The notes: generated by a model from the letters alone, not told the origin. A stretch of 64,000 nt of DNA from a virus (IMGVR_UViG_3300037882_002024:1-64000); one strand, 5' to 3'; positions 37,767-44,479 are shown, counted from the stretch's first letter. Translations and numbers: made by a program.

Positions 37767-38062
37767 TTCTCAAACCGGTTGGCGAAAAAATTTTAGTCCG
37801 TCTCGACGACGGCGAGCGCACTATCGGCCAGATTGTCTTGCCGGACAGCGCCGTGCAGTTCCCGAATCGTGGCGTTGTCGCGGCGTTAGGGGATGGCCGC
37901 AACGAAGGCGATGGCCTTCTCCCCTACATGGTCATGGTCGGCGACCGCATCCTCTTCGACCGCTATGCAGGCATCGAGGTCACCGGGGCCGATGATGGCA
38001 AGCGCTACAAGATGATGCGCGAGCAAGACATCGTTGCCATCGACACAGGAGCAAGAGAGTGA
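37763..38062 (+). CDS. groES: Phage GroES-like co-chaperonin
   Basis: 99 residues, full GroES length. MILKPVGEKILVRLDDGE, IVLPDSAVQFPNRGVVAALGDG, VGDRILFDRYAGIEV and a final MREQDIVAID follow the Cpn10 fold in order, with a mobile-loop region of reduced size. It would cap the host GroEL to fold capsid proteins, as T4 gp31 does. No GroEL gene is visible. A half palindrome (GAAAAAATTTTAG) lies in codons 7-11. Confidence 0.92.
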   Translation: MILKPVGEKILVRLDDGERTIGQIVLPDSAVQFPNRGVVAALGDGRNEGDGLLPYMVMVGDRILFDRYAGIEVTGADDGKRYKMMREQDIVAIDTGARE

Positions 38063-38331
38063 AGAGTATCTTAGATAGCGCGTGCGCTGCGGTGTACGAG
38101 TGGAGCGACGGCTCGCAGGTGCGCAAGGTGGGAGAGTTCTGGCTAGCCATCAAGGTGGACGGCGCCTATCTCACACTCCACGGGTCAACGATGGCTGGGC
38201 AGACGCCCGAAAGCCTTCACAATGCGTGTCGCTTTGAAACGGCATCACTTGCCGCTGCTGAGTTGCGCCGCAGAGGCCTTGGGCCTGCACGCGAAGAGAT
38301 GACCACAGAGCCAGCAAGCGCGGGGGCGTGA
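38059..38331 (+). CDS. Hypothetical protein, 90 aa
   Basis: GTGA overlap with groES. Small alpha/beta, helix rich at the end (ASLAAAELRRRG). Last gene before the RNA region. Not recognised. Confidence 0.68.
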   Translation: MKSILDSACAAVYEWSDGSQVRKVGEFWLAIKVDGAYLTLHGSTMAGQTPESLHNACRFETASLAAAELRRRGLGPAREEMTTEPASAGA

Positions 38332-38369
38332 GGCTGGGAGAGCGCAGCCTCGCTACGCTCTGCCACATG

Positions 38370-38403
38370 GCGCCGGGGCAAAGTTTTTACAATGCTCCGG
38401 CGC
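38370..38403 (+). terminator. Strong hairpin, probable terminator
   Basis: GCGCCGGGGC pairs with GCTCCGGCGC (10 bp, one G-T), loop containing TTTTTAC. No T-run follows, so termination may be inefficient or rho-assisted. Confidence 0.55.
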
Positions 38404-38408
38404 TTAAA

Positions 38409-38445
38409 AATAATTAGTTGACATCTGCCGAAGTGATGCTAGGAT
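38409..38445 (+). promoter_or_regulatory. Promoter of the structured RNA/tRNA region
   Basis: AATAATTAG then TTGACA (38418-38423), 16-bp spacer, TAGGAT (38440-38445). It is the first strong promoter after 16.6 kb and no coding start follows it. Confidence 0.85.
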
Positions 38446-38451
38446 ACTTAC

Positions 38452-39130
38452 ATCAAAGACGCAAGGCCGATGCAAATGTGCTGACAGCTTTGCCGATGAG
38501 ATGCTCAGGAGTCAGAGTATAACTGACCACGATCTGAGCCGTGCGTTATTACGGCCCGCCGAGGAACAGGGGCGCACCTTGTCCGCTCTGGAGTCCGAGG
38601 GTAAATGACCGCGCGGGAAGGCGTTTAACGAGCGGCGTTGGGAGTGTTGCTTCGGCAGCACAGCGCCTAAAAAGCATCCGGTGGTGGGAGACCTTAGCGA
38701 GAGCTACGAGGCACCTGAAAAACATCCGGCGCGAGAGCGCCTAAAATATCGGTTGCGTTCTTCTGGTGAACAGGCCAGACCTGTGCATTCCTGCTGCACG
38801 AACGCATTTGCGGGCCGTCTTAGCGCTTGTTGGAAACCTGCGCTATGGCATTCCTTGGCCCGCACCCCTAAACTGGCTTGGTGTTTTGTTGTAAGGGCGC
38901 CAAGTCAGGGGCTGCAAGGAATGGTCATCTTGCAGCCCATTTGAACGCTAGCGCGCGAAAGCTCTTGATTGGGCAACGGGAGCAAGTAGCGCGCTAGCTA
39001 CCTAATACCCTTAAATGGGTAAGGCGAAGGCTTCGGCCTAGCCATCACTAGGCCTGTGCGCCGCTCAGACATGACGCACAGACAATCCTAGGCCACCGCA
39101 GCAGTCCCTCCGTTTGCTGCGGTGCAAGGT
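38452..39130 (+). ncRNA. Large highly structured non-coding RNA
   Basis: About 680 nt without a credible gene but packed with stems: GCTCAG/CTGAGC with inner GTCAG/CTGAC (38503-38539); GGCGTT/AGCGCC with GTGTTGC-TTCG-GCAGCAC (38634-38667); GCGGGCC/GGCCCGC enclosing TAGCGC/GCGCTA (38810-38863); GCTGCAAG/CTTGCAGC (38911-38936); a perfect 10-bp GCTAGCGCGC/GCGCGCTAGC (38947-38998); GGCCTAG/CTAGGCC (39035-39054); CCGCAGCA/TGCTGCGG (39096-39122). The segment GCxCCTxAAAAxCATCCGG occurs at 38663 and 38711. Size, its own promoter and position before phage tRNAs recall the ornate RNA classes GOLLD and ROOL; class membership is untested. Confidence 0.7.
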
Positions 39131-39165
39131 GAAAGGCCTGCTGAAAGGCTGAGTAACCTTCTTCA

Positions 39166-39236
39166 GTGGCACTTGTGTAAGGGAAACATACCGGCTCGTT
39201 AGGCCGGCGATGGGAGTTCGATTCTCTCGTGCCACA
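39166..39236 (+). tRNA. tRNA-Asn (GTT), encoded CCA
   Basis: Acceptor GTGGCAC/GTGCCAC (7 bp), D arm GTGT/ATAC, anticodon stem CCGGC/GCCGG with loop TCGTTAG, T arm GGGAG-TTCGATT-CTCTC, discriminator A followed by encoded CCA (39237-39239). The loop reads C at position 33 rather than T, so the anticodon call is likely but not certain. Confidence 0.8.
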
Positions 39237-39304
39237 CCACACACGCCGCAGTCGCGGCTCACGATGCTCTGTAAAGGGCGCTCCGCAAGGGGTTGACAAC
39301 GATG

Positions 39305-39346
39305 CCCGGCTGGTCGGTTTTCGAGGCCAAGGCCAGCCGGGTTTTT
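39305..39346 (+). terminator. Rho-independent terminator in the tRNA cluster
   Basis: CCCGGCTGG (39305-39313) pairs with CCAGCCGGG (39333-39341), then TTTTT. It could end the structured RNA/tRNA-Asn transcript. Confidence 0.88.
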
Positions 39347-39419
39347 GATGCGATAGCTTAAACGGTAAAGCAACCGCCCTCTAAGCGGCACTACTGAGGT
39401 TCGACCCCTCTTCGCATCC
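39347..39419 (+). tRNA. tRNA-Arg (TCT)
   Basis: Acceptor GATGCGA/TCGCATC, D arm GCTT...AAGC with GG in the loop, anticodon stem CCGC/GCGG with loop CCTCTAA giving TCT, T arm GAGG-TTCGACC-CCTC. Position 33 again reads C. No encoded CCA. It would read AGA codons, rare in this GC-rich genome. Confidence 0.8.
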
Positions 39420-39420
39420 T

Positions 39421-39527
39421 ATCCACGAAGCCGGAAACGCGGACGCGCGACGTTAGGCACGTTCTGGCCGCAATGCTGGCAGCGGGTTTACGGAACCAAT
39501 TCGCAGGTGCAACGCCTGCCGTGGATA
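39421..39527 (+). tRNA. tRNA-like gene with extended core
   Basis: Perfect acceptor ATCCACG/CGTGGAT and T arm GCAGG-TGCAACG-CCTGC (the usual TTC of the loop is TGC). The D region resembles class II tRNAs (AAGCCGGAAACGCGGACGC). Total 107 nt is too long even for tRNA-Leu/Ser; the excess (about 39455-39500) forms its own small stems. Anticodon uncertain (AGG if the loop is TTAGGCA). Confidence 0.5.
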
Positions 39528-39529
39528 CT

Positions 39530-39602
39530 GCGCTCTGTGGGCAACCGGAGAAGCCGCCCCGCTTAGGTGGGGAGAATGCTGGTTCAATTCCAGCCGGGCG
39601 CA
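39530..39602 (+). tRNA. tRNA, anticodon uncertain (TAG or TTA)
   Basis: 73 nt. Acceptor GCGCTCT/CGGGCGC with a 7-66 mismatch, D arm GGC/GCC, anticodon stem CCCC/GGGG around GCTTAGGT, T arm GCTGG-TTCAATT-CCAGC, short variable loop. The 8-nt loop makes the frame ambiguous: TAG (Leu codon) or TTA (would pair with UAA). Confidence 0.6.
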
Positions 39603-39609
39603 TTGCAAG

Positions 39610-39713
39610 TAGGGTCGTGCCCGAGTTGTCTAAGGGTGACCGGATGCAAGACGCAACCTCTGGCGCACCGGGCCGATAGAGGGTGCGCCACAGGTGCGAA
39701 TCCTGTCGCCCTG
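39610..39713 (+). tRNA. tRNA-like gene with extended anticodon loop and long arm
   Basis: T arm ACAGG-TGCGAAT-CCTGT, D arm GCCC/GGGT, anticodon-type stem CCGGA/TCTGG closing a 14-nt loop, and a long variable arm GGCGCACC/GGTGCGCC (8 bp). The acceptor pairs imperfectly (TAGGGTC/CGCCCTG); an alternative AGTAGGG/CCCTGCT pairing extends to 10 bp with its flanks. As at 39421, the T loop starts TGC. Anticodon not assigned. Confidence 0.5.
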
Positions 39714-39732
39714 CTTGCTTTTTAGGTGCATC

Positions 39733-39969
39733 ATGAAGGCCATCTTTTTGCTCGTAACACTTCTCGGCGCAGGCTGCGCGCAATCCAACCTCGAAGACGC
39801 TCAGCGGCGCTGGCAGCCCCAGCATGGTCGCGAGCAAGAGCGCAAGACGTACACAGTAAAGCGTCGCACGCCATCAGGCGTCATCATCACCTACACCGTG
39901 ACGCCTAACTACAAGCCGGAAGACTTCAAGCATGCGCGCACCTACAAGGTGCCTGTGCGCGCTGACTAA
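39733..39969 (+). CDS. Small lipoprotein, 78 aa
   Basis: ATG 39733 with TAGGTG upstream. MKAIFLLVTLLGAGC is a short signal with lipobox LGAGC (Cys15). The mature part is basic and beta-like (RTPSGVIITYTVTPNYKPEDF). Likely anchored in the envelope; possible superinfection-exclusion or spanin role, unproven. Confidence 0.75.
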   Translation: MKAIFLLVTLLGAGCAQSNLEDAQRRWQPQHGREQERKTYTVKRRTPSGVIITYTVTPNYKPEDFKHARTYKVPVRAD

Positions 39970-39979
39970 ATTATTTTAG
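39966..39979. repeat. CTAAAAnnTTTTAG palindrome, copy 22
   Basis: CTAAATTATTTTAG; contains the stop of the lipoprotein and sits 20 nt before a strong -35 box. Confidence 0.92.
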
Positions 39980-39989
39980 CCACTTCTCA

Positions 39990-40027
39990 GAAAAATAGTT
40001 GACAGAGCGCAAGGGGGCGGCTATAGT
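39990..40027 (+). promoter_or_regulatory. Strong sigma70-type promoter (module copy)
   Basis: GAAAAATAG, TTGACA (39999-40004), 17-bp spacer, TATAGT (40022-40027); leader ends in AAGAGGCAAGCC before ATG 40077. Confidence 0.93.
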
Positions 40028-40076
40028 ATCTTCACAAGGCCAACAACTGGCCTTGAACCAAACCAAGAGGCAAGCC

Positions 40077-40514
40077 ATGCAAGAGTTCATCAGCCAAATC
40101 GAAGCCAGCCAAGAAGTTTTCGCCCGCAACACTGCCGACCAAATCAAGAAGCTGCAAGACGCCGAAGCCAAGCGCAACCTGCTGGTGGAAATGCTGAAAG
40201 CGCGTCTGGTAACGCTGGTGCCTGCGCTGGAGAAGCGAGGCCTCAATCTGACCGACCTGCGCTTCTACCTGAACGACAACGGCAGCCTTGTGGTTTCAGC
40301 CAAAGGCGTCCCTTACGCCGGAAGCAAATTCAGGTTCATCAAGTTTGCAGGCTACGACGCTCAAGGGCGCGGCCGCAACCGCAAAACGCTGGACGCCAAG
40401 AAAGACAAGCTCGAAGAGGCGCTGGGCGTGTTCGTGAACGAGTTTAGCTTGGAAGCCAAGGACGTGGACGCCAACAACCGCGTCCTGCTCTGCTGGAACG
40501 AAGTGGTGACGTAA
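40077..40514 (+). CDS. Hypothetical helical protein, 145 aa
   Basis: Residues 1-55 are one long charged helix, then a compact alpha/beta part (LRFYLNDNGSLVV) and a second helix. Probably an early, abundant cytoplasmic protein given its promoter. Not recognised. Confidence 0.78.
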   Translation: MQEFISQIEASQEVFARNTADQIKKLQDAEAKRNLLVEMLKARLVTLVPALEKRGLNLTDLRFYLNDNGSLVVSAKGVPYAGSKFRFIKFAGYDAQGRGRNRKTLDAKKDKLEEALGVFVNEFSLEAKDVDANNRVLLCWNEVVT

Positions 40515-40546
40515 GCAGAGCAGGACAGCCTGCCCGTCGCCCTTCA

Positions 40547-40560
40547 CTAAAATTTTTTAC
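40547..40560. repeat. CTAAAAnnTTTTAG palindrome, copy 23
   Basis: CTAAAATTTTTTAC, last base changed; 18 nt before ATG 40579. Confidence 0.85.
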
Positions 40561-40578
40561 TCTGCTTTGGGGACTGCA

Positions 40579-40779
40579 ATGAGCAACGTGTTTACCTCTT
40601 TGACCGACCTGCGCATTTGGGTTAATGACCAAACGAGCGGCCGGGATGGATGGGGCAGCATTGAGCGCGAGGAAGTAGTGCGAGCGATCCGCAGGATGCG
40701 GGCGCGGCCTAACTGGAACGAAGACTGGCGCGAGTTCCTTGACAGCCTACCCGACCTCGGCGAATTGGCCGGCCTGTAA
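40579..40779 (+). CDS. Hypothetical acidic protein, 66 aa
   Basis: ATG 40579 with TTGGGG upstream. Helical, Trp-rich (RIWVNDQTSGRDGWG, WNEDWREF). The 75 nt after it hold no further signal I can name. Confidence 0.68.
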   Translation: MSNVFTSLTDLRIWVNDQTSGRDGWGSIEREEVVRAIRRMRARPNWNEDWREFLDSLPDLGELAGL

Positions 40780-40854
40780 GCAGCACGCGTGCGGCACTTG
40801 TGATGGGGCTGCACGCCTTCCAACATCCACGGTCATTATTACTCTGAGGCTCCT

Positions 40855-41031
40855 ATGTTGAATTTTGCAAGACTGCGCTTGGTGCTGATGAAAGACGGGC
40901 GCTTAGTACGCACGCAGGTCTACACGCATCAAGGCGCCTGCCTTGTTGGTGACCCAACGGCCTACATCATGTTGGGCGGCGAGCTTGTGTGGGTGCGCCC
41001 CGGTGAGTCTGTGTCGTTCATTGAGGCCTAA
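40855..41031 (+). CDS. Hypothetical protein, 58 aa
   Basis: ATG 40855 with CTGAGG upstream, stop 41029-41031. Beta-rich (LRLVLMKDGRLVRTQVY, LGGELVWVRPGES), length and coding composition typical of the neighbours. Confidence 0.72.
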   Translation: MLNFARLRLVLMKDGRLVRTQVYTHQGACLVGDPTAYIMLGGELVWVRPGESVSFIEA

Positions 41032-41051
41032 AACTAACCAAGGGGAAAGCC

Positions 41052-41603
41052 ATGTTCACGGACATCGAAAAGCAAGCGATCTACGAGCAGGTGCGCGCCA
41101 ACGTGTTGGCCAAGTGCGGCCGTGGTCAAGGGCAGTGTCTCGAATTTGCTATGCAGACGCTCCGGGCCATACAGGACGCACGGGGCCGCGCGGTGCGTGC
41201 CATCTTGCAGGCAGGCACTGCAGGCTGGCCATACATCGCCGACGAGGATGATGATGGCGTGATGCCGACGCACTTCACGTATATGTGGGACGACGCGTGT
41301 AACGCGATGGAGCGCCTGCGCGCAGGCATGCTAAACGGCTTCGTGCGTGACGGCAAGATTCTAGCAGCCCTGCCAGAGATTCACATTTGGGTTGCGCTGC
41401 CGCAGACCGGTGAGATAATCGACATGGCCACAGGGTTTTGGCCAGAGGCTGCTAAAGAGGCAATGGGAGTCGAGTGGCAGTGCGAACGACCGCCTGCCTT
41501 CCTGTGGGCCACGGCTGCACAGATGCCCGCGCGGGCGCGCTACGAGCCGAGTATGAGCGCCATTCAATTTGTCTTGACGCTGCTGCGCCAGATCACTGCA
41601 TAA
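41052..41603 (+). CDS. Hypothetical protein, 183 aa
   Basis: ATG 41052 with AAGGGGAAAG upstream. Spacing CLEFAMQTL...HIWVALPQTGEIIDMATGFWPE suggests a papain-like/transglutaminase-type fold (Cys, then His, then Asp), a tentative reading by eye. Cytoplasmic. Confidence 0.68.
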   Translation: MFTDIEKQAIYEQVRANVLAKCGRGQGQCLEFAMQTLRAIQDARGRAVRAILQAGTAGWPYIADEDDDGVMPTHFTYMWDDACNAMERLRAGMLNGFVRDGKILAALPEIHIWVALPQTGEIIDMATGFWPEAAKEAMGVEWQCERPPAFLWATAAQMPARARYEPSMSAIQFVLTLLRQITA

Positions 41604-41616
41604 CAGGAGCGGGACC

Positions 41617-41907
41617 GTGGAACAGCTTACCCGTGAATCCATCCTCGCCACGAGGCCTCTGGATCGCCCGAAGGTGCTGGTGCGCTATAGCGCCATTAAG
41701 CGCTACGAGGATGGCCCCGACATCGCCGAGCACAGGCAGACGACCGCGCGCATTGACATCGACGAAGGCGAGCCGTGGGCCTGCTTCGGCGCAGGCGGCG
41801 CATCCTACGCGTTTAGCTGCACGTGGGACGCTCTGCTGGAAAGCCTCAACGCCTGCTACGCGTGCCCTTTGATCTACACCGGCGCGCCGGTGGTCTACGA
41901 GTGCTAA
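41617..41907 (+). CDS. Hypothetical protein, 96 aa
   Basis: GTG 41617 with AGGAGCGGG upstream. Small alpha/beta, five Cys without clear pairing. The stop is in the palindrome. Confidence 0.68.
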   Translation: MEQLTRESILATRPLDRPKVLVRYSAIKRYEDGPDIAEHRQTTARIDIDEGEPWACFGAGGASYAFSCTWDALLESLNACYACPLIYTGAPVVYEC

Positions 41908-41917
41908 ATTATTTTAG
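41904..41917. repeat. CTAAAAnnTTTTAG palindrome, copy 24
   Basis: CTAAATTATTTTAG; contains the upstream stop; 20 nt before a -35 box. Confidence 0.92.
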
Positions 41918-41927
41918 CCACTTCCAA

Positions 41928-41965
41928 GAAAAATAGTTGACATCAGCATGGCAGGTGGCTATATT
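41928..41965 (+). promoter_or_regulatory. Strong sigma70-type promoter (module copy)
   Basis: GAAAAATAG, TTGACA (41937-41942), 17-bp spacer, TATATT (41960-41965); leader ACCGAGGCAAGGCAA before ATG 42013. Confidence 0.93.
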
Positions 41966-42012
41966 GATCTTACAGGCGCAGTTGTTGCGCCTGTCCAACC
42001 GAGGCAAGGCAA

Positions 42013-42297
42013 ATGAACGCTAACCAACTATTCACGATCATTGACCGCCAACAAGCCGCGATCATTCAAGACGTTTGCAATGCGACCAGCGCCGCAGAAA
42101 TGCAAGCGGCTGTGAGCAAGATGGCTCTGGTGACCGACCTGTGGCGCGAAGCAGGGCGCGAAGTGGCTGTCGGATGTGTAGCGCGAGCCATCATCAATAT
42201 GTGCGACTTTCGCGCTAAGAACGCCGGGACAACGAAGGAAGAGCGAGTAGCCTTCTGCCTTATCCCAGCCATGCTGAAAGAGGCTAAAATTTATTAG
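42013..42297 (+). CDS. Hypothetical helical protein, 94 aa
   Basis: All-helical, Ala/Met-rich (QLFTIIDRQQAAIIQDV). Its last codons and TAG stop are formed by a palindrome copy (EAKIY-stop). Not recognised. Confidence 0.72.
   Translation: MNANQLFTIIDRQQAAIIQDVCNATSAAEMQAAVSKMALVTDLWREAGREVAVGCVARAIINMCDFRAKNAGTTKEERVAFCLIPAMLKEAKIY
42284..42297. repeat. CTAAAAnnTTTTAG palindrome, copy 25
   Basis: CTAAAATTTATTAG; its final TAG is the stop codon of the upstream gene. Confidence 0.85.
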
Positions 42298-42307
42298 TCA
42301 TTCTCAG

Positions 42308-42321
42308 AAAAATAGTTGACA
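42308..42321 (+). promoter_or_regulatory. Vestigial promoter (no -10 box)
   Basis: GAAAAATAGTTGACA (TTGACA 42316-42321) is kept, but the next 30 nt are coding sequence with no TATAAT-like box. Confidence 0.7.
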
Positions 42322-42558
42322 ACTGCCCGCGAAGCCGTCAAGCAGGACGATGCAGACAGCGCCCTCGTTCGTTTGGCGCGGTGCCTGCTCGTTAAGGCCA
42401 AGCCAGCAGGCCTTAACGCGCTGCTTGATGACTACGAACCGATCTTTATCGACGCCGTCGAGCCTCACGTTGACAGCGTCGCTATCTACGCACACGGCCT
42501 CAAGATCATCGTCAAGGCGGCGCTGGTCAGCGAGGCCCCACAGGAGAAGGCAGTATGA
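42316..42558 (+). CDS. Hypothetical protein lacking its normal start region
   Basis: 80 residues if started at the TTG of the -35 box; no ribosome-binding site is present. Helical and clearly coding (RCLLVKAKPAGLNALL), joined to the next gene by ATGA. The start region appears to have been deleted together with the promoter's -10 box; it may be a truncated gene translated poorly or by coupling. Confidence 0.45.
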   Translation: MTTAREAVKQDDADSALVRLARCLLVKAKPAGLNALLDDYEPIFIDAVEPHVDSVAIYAHGLKIIVKAALVSEAPQEKAV

Positions 42559-43193
42559 AGCTGATGATCGTAATGCAGGGCGCGCCCGGTAGCGGAAAGT
42601 CCACCGAGGCCAAGCGCCTGCAAGCAGAGTTCGGGATCGACGCCATCGTGAGCGCTGACGACTACCACACAGGCGCTGACGGAGTTTACCGCTTCGACTA
42701 TCGGCGTGTCGGGGAGTGCCACGAGAGGGCGCAGAACGCCGCGCGGCTTCTGATGATGGAGAGCAAGTCGCTCATCGTCGACAACACGAACATATGGGCG
42801 TGGGAAGCCAAGCCGTATGTTGTGCCTGCTGTACTCCACGGGTATCTTATCGCCTTTGTCCGGTGCCATGAGAATCGACCGAACATTCATGGCGTGCCCG
42901 AGGACAAGGTGCGTCAGATGCGAGACAGCATGGAGCCGCTAACTGTTCAGCACTGCCTTTCGGCGCTGCGGCCAAACTCGGCAGCGTCGGCAATGAAAGC
43001 CGCTCGCGAAGGAAGCTACAGCCTTTGCAAGGCTGCTGGCGCTGCGCTTGGTTCAGGGCCTATTCCGATGCTAAGCGCTCCGGCTGCTGTCATCGGCGAG
43101 CCGAGTCCGTACAACTACTCTGCGGCCAAGCTGGCCGAGCAAAGCTACGCAGGGGGCAAGAGTGAAAATCAGAATGTACCTGATGACGTGTGA
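42555..43193 (+). CDS. P-loop kinase-like protein
   Basis: 212 residues. Walker A GAPGSGKST (about 9-17), then IVSADDYH and YRFDYRRVGECHERAQNAA, IVDNTNIWAWE, as in the polynucleotide-kinase / zeta-toxin-like AAA_33 group. Likely phosphorylates a nucleic-acid end or small substrate. C-terminal 70 residues are low-complexity. Overlaps the next gene by 32 nt. Confidence 0.82.
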   Translation: MKLMIVMQGAPGSGKSTEAKRLQAEFGIDAIVSADDYHTGADGVYRFDYRRVGECHERAQNAARLLMMESKSLIVDNTNIWAWEAKPYVVPAVLHGYLIAFVRCHENRPNIHGVPEDKVRQMRDSMEPLTVQHCLSALRPNSAASAMKAAREGSYSLCKAAGAALGSGPIPMLSAPAAVIGEPSPYNYSAAKLAEQSYAGGKSENQNVPDDV

Positions 43194-43791
43194 CGGGCGT
43201 GAAGACGCGCTGAGCGAGACGCTGTGCAGCCTCGCGGAGTCGGATTGGCCAGAGATGGCCGTGGTGGTCCGCGACGTGCATCGCCTGCCCGACCGCAAGG
43301 CCTCGCAGACTGCTACGGCGCTGCGCATCTTCGAGATGGCGCAAGGCCCCGAGTGCGACTACGTAGCCTTCTGCGAGGACGACATCCTGTTCAACAAGTC
43401 GATCTACGAGAATCTGTGCAACTGGAAGCCTCTGCAAGACGGCGCGCTGGTGGCGTCGGCGTACCATGATAAGGCTGTAGAGAAGGCGCCCGGTAACACG
43501 ATTCTCGTGCCCTACGACCGCGTGGCAGGCTCGCAATTTTTGCTTGTGAAGAAAAGCTGGCTACCCGAATTGCTTGCGTGGTGGCCTTGCGTCGGCGACG
43601 ACCTGATGCAAGACCTGCGCGTGTACCGGGCGCTTGGCATGCAACACTCGCATGTCTACTTGCACGCGCCGACACTCGTGCAGCATCAGAGCAGGCCTTC
43701 GACGTGGGGCGGCGGGGCGCACCGTAGTCCTGTGTGGAATCCTTTCTGGCGGCACGACGAAAAGATTTTAGTCCATTCTGAAAAAAAATAG
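43162..43791 (+). CDS. Glycosyltransferase-like protein
   Basis: 209 residues from GTG 43162. N-terminal IRMYLMTCDGREDALSETL, then CDYVAFCEDDILF, whose EDD is a DxD-type metal site, and later GDDLMQDLR and HAPTLVQHQS, consistent with a GT-A fold (GT2/GT25-like). May sugar-modify phage DNA, virion or host surface. The stop TAG is the TAG of the next promoter's A-tract. Confidence 0.75.
   Translation: MKIRMYLMTCDGREDALSETLCSLAESDWPEMAVVVRDVHRLPDRKASQTATALRIFEMAQGPECDYVAFCEDDILFNKSIYENLCNWKPLQDGALVASAYHDKAVEKAPGNTILVPYDRVAGSQFLLVKKSWLPELLAWWPCVGDDLMQDLRVYRALGMQHSHVYLHAPTLVQHQSRPSTWGGGAHRSPVWNPFWRHDEKILVHSEKK
43760..43771. repeat. Half palindrome in a gene end
   Basis: AAAAGATTTTAG with only the right arm conserved, encoding part of EKILV; 20 nt before a -35 box. 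Confidence 0.5.
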
Positions 43792-43819
43792 TTGACAAGA
43801 GCGCCCCGGCTGCTAAGAT
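43781..43819 (+). promoter_or_regulatory. Strong sigma70-type promoter (module copy)
   Basis: Eight-A tract TAG, TTGACA (43792-43797), 16-bp spacer, TAAGAT (43814-43819); leader ACCGAGGCAAGCC before ATG 43853. Confidence 0.93.
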
Positions 43820-43852
43820 ACTTACATCGCCCAACCCAAACCGAGGCAAGCC

Positions 43853-44068
43853 ATGAGCAAGATCAAAGTAAGCGACTACTGTGCAATTGACGGCAAGCCG
43901 GGCCAAATCCGCTACATCAAAGAAGACGGTCCCTACACGTGGTATGGCGTGAGCCTGCTTAACGAAGGCGAACGCGTTGATGAGTGGCAGGCCTGCCAAA
44001 TCCAAGTGCTGACGCCAAGTGAAGGCGGACGGCTTGCAGCTAAATGGATGGCTGAAAACAAAAAGTAG
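43853..44068 (+). CDS. Hypothetical protein, 71 aa
   Basis: Beta-rich small domain (CAIDGKPGQIRYIKEDG, YTWYGVSLLNEGE) then a helix; may be an SH3-like barrel. Immediate gene of a strong promoter, so likely abundant early protein. Confidence 0.78.
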   Translation: MSKIKVSDYCAIDGKPGQIRYIKEDGPYTWYGVSLLNEGERVDEWQACQIQVLTPSEGGRLAAKWMAENKK

Positions 44069-44084
44069 CACAGTGCAAGGCGGA

Positions 44085-44098
44085 CTAAAAATTTTTAG
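44085..44098. repeat. CTAAAAnnTTTTAG palindrome, copy 26
   Basis: CTAAAAATTTTTAG within the longer perfect palindrome CGGACTAAAAATTTTTAGTCCG, followed by TTTTC; could terminate transcription. Confidence 0.92.
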
Positions 44099-44137
44099 TC
44101 CGTTTTCTTTCTTGACCTTGTGACCGTGGAGCGTGCA

Positions 44138-44479
44138 ATGGGCATCCAACTTCAAAAAGATAAGCAGCGCATTTACTTTATCGGCGACACGGAAGGCCTG
44201 CGCGACAAGATTCGCGTACTCGGCGGGCGCTATGACTTCAAGCGCAACCAGTGGTGGGTAAGCGCTGTGATGCAAAGCGAGGCGGTGGCCATGCTCATCG
44301 AGGCGCAGAGTGACAAGGCGCCTGCCTGCGCGGCGAGCTTGCAGGTAGTCGGCGAAGTGCAGCGCAACGGGATCACGTACTATGTGGTGAGCTTTGCCGA
44401 TCATGGCAAGCGCGTGCGCTTTGTCTCGGCCCCGGACGCCGAAGGGCGCTTTCGCGACTTCTACGCCATGCCTTGGTAG
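44138..44479 (+). CDS. Hypothetical protein, 113 aa
   Basis: ATG 44138 with GTGGAG upstream. Residues 12-45 (RIYFIGDTEGLRDKIRVLGG then FKRNQWWVS) recall a small domain found in some phage and plasmid proteins that fold with KxLGGrfn..kkxWwv. The rest is unassigned. The 111 nt after it contain a short open stretch without a start that I cannot support as a gene. Confidence 0.68.
   Translation: MGIQLQKDKQRIYFIGDTEGLRDKIRVLGGRYDFKRNQWWVSAVMQSEAVAMLIEAQSDKAPACAASLQVVGEVQRNGITYYVVSFADHGKRVRFVSAPDAEGRFRDFYAMPW

Noticed and set aside
38681-38944. Open frame of 87 aa in the RNA region
   Set aside because: Composition is not protein-like, there is no ribosome-binding site, and the frame runs through several strong stems of the proposed RNA.
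39391-39837. Reverse-strand 148-aa frame across the tRNA cluster
   Set aside because: It runs antisense through T arms and acceptor stems; such frames are common across tRNA arrays.
42013-42558. A frameshifted single gene spanning 42013-42558
   Set aside because: The first gene ends in a palindrome and the second begins at promoter sequence; the junction looks like a deletion between two genes and not a simple frameshift.
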